Assembly (NCBI GenBank): GCA_018340375.1
Contig: JAFFJZ010000004.1
Span: 34,508,001-34,572,000, forward strand
Length of the DNA stretch: 64,000 nt
Direction of reading: 5' to 3'
Source of the DNA: Gonatopus flavifemur
Taxonomy: Eukaryota > Arthropoda > Insecta > Hymenoptera > Dryinidae
Below the pieces are notes generated by a model. It was not told where the DNA came from. It was given only the letters and a program-made list of their open reading frames with translations, and made no database searches. Every line of letters begins with the position of its first letter. Positions within the stretch are counted from its first letter, which is position 1. Shown here in pieces: positions 57,401 through 64,000 of the stretch. Position numbers and translations under genes: made by a program.

Positions 57401-60400
57401 ACTAGTACCGGACGCTTATAGGAAAAAAGAAGAAAAGTGATTTTCAAACTTATCTAATCTTGCAGCGATCACAAATATAATTGTCAGAGCATTCAGGAAC
57501 ATCCGCACACGCCTCATGAGCCCATTCTTCACAATTTTGACACTGAATCCAGTCACCTGAATCTTGTTAAATCCTACAGCGCGAAACAAACTTGTCGATT
57601 CTGGAATTCTGAGACTAAGGTTAGGATGTCTCTTCAAGAAATCATAATAGAAATGTTTTCCAGCTGATTTTTTGTTTCTGTTAAATCTATGCTTGATATT
57701 TAGTGATTCTGCTAGCTCATAGGCAAGGGTGAGAAATTCTTTTTGTGTCAGCGGCATGCATCTATTAGACAAATCTATCACATGATTACCCAGTGTTTTT
57801 TCGTACTCCTCGCTGAATGTGTTGACAAATCTTCCCATTTTTGATTTAACAGTATATTCATTTCCACTTTTCAAAATTTTCACGCGATCAAACAAGGTAC
57901 TTTTGGGTACTGAATATTTTACCGCAGCTTCTCTGCCACTCATCTTTCCAGATAAAACTTTTAAAATCGCTGTTTTCATACTCTCAGCTGACCATTGTCC
58001 TTTTTGGGATATTTTTGATTGATTAGGCATGGCTGAACGTCACTGCAATGAATGAAAATCAGTTTTGTAATGAAATAAATAAAAAATATGTGTCCGTTAT
58101 TGGGGGACAAGTTCAGTGTCCGATACTAGGGACTCGTCAAGTGAGATTGAATATGAAAAATTATGCTAGTTGGTAAGTATTTCAACTGTTATTGTAGATT
58201 ATTCGAAAGAATAAATACCATTGAACACCTTAGATGAAAAATGGAATAGAAATAACACCAGTTGTTCAAAGTATGTACATGTAAATGTTAGAAGCGGCAC
58301 AAAAATATATAAGGCTCAAATATGAATTGATTCTTGGGGAGGTGCGCATGCACACAGCTGCCTAGCGGTACGTTTCGTCACTTCATTCCATATACGTATT
58401 CAAACTATGCAACAAATATACAGGGTGACCCAAGTCGGATAGATTATATTTTGGGAGCATATTCTGCAGCCAAATGCAACAACTTTTGTGTTTGGCAAAA
58501 TTTTTTTTGAGGCTTAGTTTTCGAGATATAAGCATTTTTAGATTTTTTTTCAAATCCAAATCACTCAAAAGCACGATATGCTACGTACTTGAGGTTGGGG
58601 CCATTGGCTAAGTTGAAAACGGCGGATCTCTGGAAAAAAAAATTAACTATCCTATCATTGTTTGTTCCGGAGCTATAACGATTTAAAGTTGCTGAACGGT
58701 GATTGGCTAGAAGCTCAAAAATTTCAAATCGCTATAGCTCCGGAACAAACAATGATGGGATAGTTGAAATTTTTTTCCAGGGATCCGTCGTTTTCCAACT
58801 TAGCGAATGGTCCCAGGCCCAAGTACGTAGCATATCGTGCTTTTGAGTGATTTGGATTTGAAAAAAAATCTAAAAATGCTTATATCTCGAAGACTAGGCC
58901 TCAAAAAAAAGTTTGCCAAGTACAAAAGTTGTTGCATGTTGGCTGCAGAATATGCTCCTCAAATATAATCTATCCGACTTGGGTCACCCTGTATATGTAT
59001 TGTTTTCAGTTCGATAGATATTCTCAGTGTCCGATACTAAGTGCCATCCGGCGTTACAGGACTTCCCTCTATCCATGCAGTTGTAACTTGATTGCTCAAA
59101 TTTAGTTAAAAAATGATTGTATATGACATTTAATTTTTCGAAATTACAAGGATTCCGATTTTATATTTCAATGACTATGAAAATATACTTTTAATTATGG
59201 TTATGGGGGTTTGGAAATTACGACTACGATTACAAATGGTTCCGGTTACATTTTAGCTTATACGTCATTTTTTATCGGTGAATGCTTCTGATTGCGGACA
59301 GGTTATAGACAACAGGACTAATGTTGACAAATTCACTCGTAAAACAATAACTTCTTCTAAGTTGTTCTCATATGAATTCACGGTATAGCTTATCGGTGTA
59401 AAGTTTGTGGATTGTTAGGTAGGGAGGTAGGATTTATAGGTTCGATTCCTTGTCAGGTGAGATAGAAAATTTTCCTTGTATTCTTGAGTAATCAAAAATC
59501 ACAAATATTAGTACTTCAACTCTATGACGTATATTGGATTACATTTTTTTTTCATTACACAATTTCTCCAATCTTGTGATCGTAAATATTGATTAATAGT
59601 TGTAGTAACTAACTTTTCATAGTTCTCTCAAGTATTTTCAGTAGTTCTAATGACTATTTTTTCTGAGGACATGATGTTACCGACTCGATTTCAATTACAT
59701 TCAACTCATAGTACGTCCAATCTCAAAAACATAATTGCTTCTACTATGTCATATGAGTTTTTACCAAGAAAAATTTTTAATTTCCACAACTTCTGTGGCC
59801 ATTGTGATCCAATTTACATAGTTCATCTAAATATGGCCTACATAGTTCTGAAAACGAAAATTATATAGTTGAGGTGCTATTTCACCAAATTTTCATAGTT
59901 GTAATACCATTTTTTTCTCTGGGTGTATTCAACATCAAATAATGTCCCCCCTTCAATAGAACAATAGATATCTTTCAGATCCCTAAAAAGATGTCTTTGA
60001 GTTTCGAAACTCGAAGACATCTTATGTAACAAATCCAGATACTTCCAACATATCCTCAAATTTTTCGAAAAAGATATCTAGAAAATATCTTCTGCACGTC
60101 TGAAAAATATTTTAAAGATGTCCCAGATATCTTCAAAGAATTTCATTGAGATATCTTCGGAAATATATCTTTCGAATCTGTCTGACGCATCTTCAAGAAA
60201 TCCCTGGTCAAAATGGCCATTAGATTCGGATAGAGGTTCTGTCCGTTTCTACTGGCCATTTTTATCAGGGATAACTCAAATATATCCTCGGTGAGTTGTC
60301 CTTACGACATCTTCCAAGAATGTCTTGAACATATCTGTAATTATCTATCTTTTAGATGTCTTCAAGCAGGGTTGGCATCTGTGGGTCCAACCCAATTGGA

Positions 60401-63400
60401 CCCAGTGGGTTTTTTCGGGTGGGTACGGATTGAAAAAACCCTCAAAAACCCAGTCAAAAACCCACATGGTGCTCAATTGAATGGTTATTTAATACAATGT
60501 ATTTTTCCATGTTGTTCTTCTTTCTAAATTTGCATCAGTAGAATTTCATTGATTCTACAGTTATAAGTATCCCACTGGATAGAATTGGATGAATTTTACT
60601 ACGTTATGAATTAATACTCACTATTCAGTGAGTGAAAGCTTACCTAAAGCTCGAAATGATGATTGATCGAAATGAGTCATATTTCATTGGGAAACTCAAC
60701 ACCGAAAAAAATCATTTATTTGATCGAATGAACTGAAGTTAGTTGTGAAAATGAGTTCCGAGTAATAAAAGAATAGAAGCCGGTCATAAAAGCTGTAGTT
60801 AAGGCAACTTCAGATTAGTAACAGCAACTAAAGTCAGAGAAATTAAATTTGAATTCAGTTGAGCCAACGCCCGTTTTAGTTATCCAAATGTCAACAACTG
60901 TATCTAGTTGCTGGAACTAATTTGGAGTAAGGGTAACTAATAATTTTTTTTCGGTGAGTGGATACTCACCAATGCAGTGCATTGGAGTGAAATACTAATA
61001 ATCGCGATCCAGTGGAATTCCACTGATCTAAATACGGGAAGTTATTTAATTGAGATTTGTTCAAATGTTGCTCGAATACCGTTGAAAGACTTGTTCATTG
61101 AAGTGTGATTTTTTTTATGAAAACGAATCCGTGAAAATTGCCCAGAACTTTTCATGCATATGTGGTACGACTAGCCATTGTTTTGGATCGTCGTTTTGTA
61201 TTCTCGAAACCTTCCAAAGCATTGCCTAGCCAGATTATAAACGCTTGAGGAATGTTGAAAAATTTCAAAAAACACGTTTCCACTAAAACCACACCTCCAC
61301 TTATTAGTCAATAGAATGTGATAACTTCCTTCAAGTATAGAAAAATATGGGAGATAAACATTAATAATTGAAAATGAATTCAATGGAAAACAATTTGTAC
61401 AATGTAGATTTTGATTATGACGAGACAGCATTTAATATGATTCAATAAAATAGCATAAAATCATAATTTGAATATGAATGTTCATATTTCGGTACAAATA
61501 CAATGGTACATATTCATTCTTAATATCTACATAATGGATGAGTTTGATAACTCTGTTTATTTTTCATACACTGAGGGAAGAAATTCATTGGGACAAAAAA
61601 ATATTACATCCAATGGTATCTATAAAATATTTCTTGAGATCAATGAAATTTTACTCCAATGGATGAAATGGTTTTTCAGTTGATGAAATACTTCATGCGG
61701 TCAAAAACCATTTCATTCATTCGAATAATATTCAATTGGTTCAAAGAAATATTTTATAGTTACCATTGGATGAAATATTTTCTTGCCTCAATGACTTTTT
61801 TCCCTCAGTGTACTTATATGGGGTTTTTGTATTTTTTTTATTCAAAAAAAATATCATAATAAAAATGAGGGTGAACTACCGAGTAAATGAACGATGGCCT
61901 AATGGAATAAAGATTCATAAAAGAAGTAACTATTAAAAATTTCTACTACGTTAAAATAATTCGGTTTTTTTCAAAATAGTAACAACTTCTTATGAAAACA
62001 ATCAAATTACTTTAATGTAGCAGAAATTTTTAATAATTACTTCTTTTATAAATCGTTGATCTACTGAGTAGTGCAACCTATTTTAGAAAGTCTTAGTTGT
62101 AGTTAATCATCGTGTTGTTCATTTTGATAAAATTTATATAGTTTAACTAATTTAGTGCCCCTTTCTGGAACTAGTCTATTCCTCAGACTATTCTAAATAT
62201 GCCCGAATGAGGAAAAAATTCTTCCAATCCCAGCACTGCTAGGTGGACACCTTAACAATTTGGCAAGAAACATGCAAAACCACTTGGTAGATTGTTTTGA
62301 TGTGCAGTGTGGTCTTGCATCAAAAGTAGAATGGACACAAAATACAAGGATTTGTAACGTCCAATTTGAATTGTGGCGATGCTGATCGAATTGCAGTAAA
62401 GTGCGTTAACGGTTGGAGTAAATTGCACTTGGAAATTTCACTAGTTTCAAACTTGATTTCAGCTCATGTAAACACAAATCTTGGTCCAATTTCAATCTGA
62501 TCGAAGCCCAACCTTGAAAGCTCAGGCCAAAGTCGAACAAAAATTTATCCCAGATTGGTGCTCACATGAGAGATTAGATGAAAAGTAACTTTTTAGTTTA
62601 TTCGGTATTTCCTGGTGACAATATAAAGTAGAATGGAATATGGTAGGGAGTCTTTTGGCAGAATCGACATGATTTGATAATCACTAGTCGCTTTCAGAGA
62701 ACACTAGGGAATGACTAGCGGTGGTCGAATCATGTTCATTCGGCCAAAAGATCCCTTACCATGGAATATACATATGTAAATGTATTATTCTATATCATCA
62801 TATACGGAAAATGATAACATAGTACGATAAAAATGAAGATTCGTAGGTCATACTAAGAATCATCAGAGGAAACCAATGCCAATCAGCATTGCCAGTATTC
62901 CCTAGAAAAATCTTCAGCATCTAATGATTGGTCATTTCTTGTACAACTGGCCAATCATATTTTCAATTTGGGAAGAAATGACCAATGACAGAAAATCTGA
63001 AGATTTCTCTAGGAAATACTGGCATCACTGATGCCAATTTGATAAAACCCGAAAAAACCCGGAAAAGCCCGAAAAAACCCGAAAAAACCCGAAAAAACCT
63101 GATTGTACCCAGTGGGGCGGGTTTTGAAGAAAAAACCCGGGTTTTTTCCAACCCTGTCTTCAAGATATGTATATTTATTCGGCTTTTAGAAGTTCAAAAT
63201 GATTTTTATTTTGGAAGAGCAACCCATATACAAAGATTATTTAATTCTGGTTCCCATATAAAGCACATTGTCTATGTTCTCTCTTTTCCAGGAACTGGTA
63301 AAACTCTCGTGGCAAGTGCTCTGGCAGCGGAATGTAGCAACTCTGAGCGTAAGGTTTCCTTCATATCTCGCAAGGGCTCTGACTGTCTAAGCAAATGGGT

Positions 63401-63463
63401 TGGAGAAAGTGAAAAAAAACTTCAAAAAATTTTCTCCCTGGTTAGTGATTTACGTCAAGAAAA
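51459..63463 (+). CDS. Second ATAD2-like AAA+ gene, first two exons seen (partial, continues beyond window)
   Basis: Exon a 51459-51612 encodes [20 protein letters not shown] through [13 protein letters not shown] and stops inside Walker A (cca g|gt). Exon b 63292-63463 resumes [40 protein letters not shown] and ends LRQE(K) at a GTGAGT donor in phase 2. The join restores GPPGTGKT. The intron position and phase are identical to 8898/8984 of the first gene, and residues match at roughly half of positions, so it is a paralogue. The first gene has no intron at the exon b donor. Acidic and Arg/Ser N-terminal exons are absent upstream; either the protein starts here or exons lie undetected. Walker B and later parts lie beyond 64 kb. 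Confidence 0.8.
52402..52584. mobile_element. CACAGTAAAAAGT-ended MITE, 183 bp
   Basis: CACAGTAAAAAGT and ACTTTTTACAGTG ends with TA on both sides (52400-52401, 52585-52586). The interior has AAGATGCAGCCA twice (52452 and 52550) and TTTCAGTC/GACTGAA words. CACTG-like ends plus 2-bp duplication suggest a CACTA/EnSpm-type derivative. Confidence 0.65.
52585..53670. other. Unassigned intronic sequence
   Basis: Weak inverted motifs (CTTGGTACACGAAGTTGATT versus GGGTACCAAGATT; GATTGGAC/GTCCAATC) at about 52965-53075. No domain in any frame. Confidence 0.4.
53671..55650. repeat. Higher-order repeat array (TACTGGC family), possibly inside a CCCAAGTAG-ended element
   Basis: Two direct copies of a 314-bp unit (GACAATACAACATCGATTTC at 54081 and 54395), each made of two diverged units of about 157 bp (TTTGTAGTTAGCCATTGCCC alternating with TTCGTAGTCAGCCAGTGCCA). 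They are flanked by two copies of a 230-bp block (53840-54060 and 54645-54880) sharing CCGTCTGTCCACGC and TTGCCGAACxxTGGCAAATAC. A second pair (CAATTCCAGACAGAAACAA) is at 55030-55120. TA precedes CCCAAGTAGAAA (53671), and CTACCTGGG followed by TA ends at 55650, a possible pair of termini. Confidence 0.65.
55651..57194. other. Unassigned intronic sequence with scraps
   Basis: Poly-C run 55981-55993 (plus CCCCC at 55995). GC-rich CTCGGAATTCGTCACCTC region at 55915-56060. 56661-56815 is a relic of the TTTTCTGAACGTT element (TTCTGAACGGTCAGAAAACG) also seen near 24940. No gene. Confidence 0.45.
57416..58030 (-). pseudogene. pogo-type transposase remnant: HTH plus CENP-B, DDE domain deleted, PHD-like finger out of frame
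   Basis: Minus strand, ATG at 58030. Residues 1-60 form a psq-type helix-turn-helix ([20 protein letters not shown]). Residues about 75-140 are a CENP-B/Tigger DNA-binding segment (ALGNHV-type through [17 protein letters not shown]). After FRAVGFNK the catalytic DDE core is missing. In the -1 frame the next bases read [20 protein letters not shown] then [18 protein letters not shown] and TAA (57450-57452), a PHD-like zinc finger known at the C-terminus of insect pogo-like transposases. An internal deletion thus joined the two ends out of frame. It cannot transpose itself. Confidence 0.82.
58421..58991. mobile_element. CAGGGTGACCC foldback, 571 bp, TA-flanked
   Basis: CAGGGTGACCCAAGTCGGAT and exact mirror ATCCGACTTGGGTCACCCTG, TA on both sides (58419-58420, 58992-58993). 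Arms extend about 260 bp with indels to a short centre near 58710 (AGCTCCGGAACAAACAATGA and mirror). Half copy at 45985-46140. Tc1/mariner-like by ends and duplication. Confidence 0.85.
59381..59465 (+). repeat. tRNA-like sequence, diverged SINE head
   Basis: A-box-like TATAGCTTATCGGTGTAAAG, B-box GGTTCGATTCC at 59439-59449, and GTCAGGTGAGATAGAAA after it, paralleling the unit at 26571-26659. No good acceptor stem. Confidence 0.5.
59930..60366. repeat. AGATATCTT-family repeat with a 69-bp CCCTGGTC mini-element
   Basis: AAGATGTCTTTGAG / AGATATCTTCAAAG words on both strands. It continues at 63157-63170 on the other side of the hAT insertion. The mini-element is 60202-60270. Confidence 0.6.
60202..60270. 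mobile_element. 69-bp CCCTGGTC-ended element
   Basis: CCCTGGTCAAAATGGCCAT and ATGGCCATTTTTATCAGGG ends, AT on both sides (60200-60201, 60271-60272). The smallest member of the CCCTGGTNAAAA class here. Confidence 0.7.
60700..60956. mobile_element. CACCGAAAAAAAT-ended MITE, 257 bp
   Basis: CACCGAAAAAAATCATT and AATTTTTTTTCGGTG ends. No clear duplication. The interior contains AACTGAAGTTAGTTG/CAACTA words. Confidence 0.5.
61569..61810. mobile_element. CACTGAGGGAAG-ended MITE, 242 bp
   Basis: CACTGAGGGAAGAAATTCAT and CTTTTTTCCCTCAGTG ends, TA on both sides (61567-61568, 61811-61812). The interior repeats CAATGGATGAAATATTT/AAAATATTTC words. Same end type as 32558-34804. Confidence 0.75.
62642..62760. 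mobile_element. Mutator-like MITE, 119 bp, with 9-bp target duplication
   Basis: GGTAGGGAGTCTTTTGGC and GCCAAAAGATCCCTTACC inverted ends. Perfect 9-bp direct repeat ATGGAATAT at 62633-62641 and 62761-62769, the length typical of Mutator-like elements. Arms extend through GAATCGACATGATTTGAT and its imperfect mirror. Confidence 0.75.
62884..63030. mobile_element. hAT-like MITE family D, copy 2 (147 bp)
   Basis: CAGCATTGCCAGTATTCCCT...ATACTGGCATCACTG, perfect 8-bp duplication ATGCCAAT (62876-62883, 63031-63038). Opposite orientation to copy 1 at 48824-48970. Confidence 0.9.
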
Positions 63464-63641
63464 GTGAGTTGTTACTATAGCGCCTACAGAAAGACTCGTT
63501 ATCTTTGTTGGAATATTCACTGCCGCAGTTGAGACGTTAATTCTGGTAAAAGACTTTTTCATATCAGCAGTATTCCTAGCTCCTTCGACGATTTTTTTCT
63601 TAGGCCCTATGGTGAGGAACCAGTTTGTTATGCAAGCAATT
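63464..63641 (+). other. Start of next intron of second ATAD2-like gene
   Basis: GTGAGT donor at 63464. No repeat or exon recognised before the MITE at 63642. Confidence 0.5.
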
Positions 63642-63959
63642 CCCAAGCAGCAACAGAAGTTCAAAGTATATACGAAATAGAAACGTTCGTAGGATGTACG
63701 AATGGGATACGAAGAATATATGATGGACGTTCATAGAATATTCGGATGAGACTGTTTTAAATATACTTAGAACTTACATAGTACATTCGAAATGTACGAT
63801 ATTCATTCAATCGACGTTCAATTAACGTACCGTCGTATATTCGATTATATACGTTCGATGAATGTGCATAGCACCTATGAAACACTCTCATTCGAATGTG
63901 CATAGAACATATTTCGAATATTCGAAGAACATTCATAGTATATTCTAATGCTACCTGAG
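63642..63959. mobile_element. CCCAAGCAGCA MITE, copy 5
   Basis: CCCAAGCAGCAACAGAAGTT to TATTCTAATGCTACCTGAG; 318 bp, the same length as copy 1, more diverged at the right end. Lies in an intron of the second ATAD2-like gene. Confidence 0.85.
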
Positions 63960-64000
63960 TTGTTTCTTCTCCGTGTAAAATTTTCGAGAACTTCAAAATA

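Larger units (their letters stand above)
57195..59069 (-). mobile_element. pogo-like DNA transposon, internally deleted, with nested MITE
   Basis: Ends GGGGGAAGTC and GACTTCCCTC flanked by TA (57193-57194, 59070-59071). Subterminal GTACCGGACAC / AGTGTCCGATAC and AAGTTCAGTGTCCGATACT words recur at both ends. Encodes a truncated transposase on the minus strand and carries 58421-58991 inserted upstream of it. Confidence 0.8.
60367..63156. mobile_element. hAT-type element, 2.8 kb, non-autonomous, with nested insertions
   Basis: CAGGGTTGGCATCTGTGGGT...TTTTTTCCAACCCTG, perfect 8-bp duplication TCTTCAAG (60359-60366, 63157-63164). Subterminal AAAAACCC/CCCGAAAA repeats at both ends (60400-60470, 63045-63145). 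No transposase. Nested: 60700-60956, 61569-61810, 62642-62760, 62884-63030. Confidence 0.85.
51613..63291 (+). other. 11.7-kb intron of second ATAD2-like gene, packed with transposons
   Basis: GTAATC donor at 51613; TCTCTTTTCCAG acceptor ending 63291. Contains 51786-51896 foldback relic, 52402-52584, 53671-55650 array, 57195-59069 pogo with nested 58421-58991, 59381-59465 tRNA-like, AGATATCTT repeats, and 60367-63156 hAT with four nested elements. Unassigned stretches: 51900-52400, 52585-53670, 55651-56660, 56816-57190, 59072-59380, 59466-59930. Confidence 0.75.

Overview
The window is eukaryotic nuclear DNA, AT-rich and intron-bearing, most likely from an insect. I infer this from GT-AG introns of 69 nt to 11.7 kb, an ATAD2-type ATPase/bromodomain gene, and a mix of DIRS, hAT, pogo, RTE-like LINE and foldback elements. 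An order such as Hymenoptera is plausible, but the sequence alone does not settle it. There is no sign of bacterial operons, CRISPR or plasmid functions.

Layout. (1) 0.4-15.2 kb, + strand: a complete 15-exon ATAD2/Yta7-family gene. My splice model has consistent phases throughout and gives 1315 residues (basic/acidic N-terminus, AAA+ module, degenerate second ATPase-like region, bromodomain, acidic C-tail). Its larger introns hold a few transposon relics. (2) 15.2-19.3 kb: 3' UTR and quiet intergenic DNA with one MITE. (3) 19.3-50 kb: dense nested repeats with no host gene recognised. These are mostly foldback or terminal-inverted-repeat elements whose interiors are built from many copies of one short oligomer. 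The block also holds a 2.6 kb palindrome with arms that look identical, a second large foldback, a 9.9 kb hAT element that carries a complete DIRS retrotransposon, and multi-layer nests. (4) 50.1-51.0 kb: a decayed RTE-like LINE on the minus strand. (5) 51.46 kb to beyond the window end, + strand: a second ATAD2-like gene. Its first recognisable exon ends at exactly the same Walker A intron as the first gene, but that intron has grown from 85 bp to about 11.7 kb and is packed with transposons (tandem array, pogo derivative, hAT, MITEs). It continues past 64 kb.

The two ATAD2-like genes are probably chromatin factors (AAA+ ATPase; the first also has an acetyl-lysine reader). They lie in direct orientation about 36 kb apart, which suggests an old tandem duplication later split and inflated by transposons. 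The second copy appears to lack the N-terminal region.

The most unusual content is the transposon biology. At least eight elements share CCCTGGTNAAAA-type ends, several with 2-bp target duplications of no fixed sequence. Several TA-flanked CCC...GGG elements have the same architecture. Two foldbacks carry a tRNA-like pol III promoter in each arm, pointing outward. Target-site duplications of 8 bp (hAT), 9 bp (Mutator-like), TA and 2 bp could be read directly at many elements, so much of the insertion order can be reconstructed.
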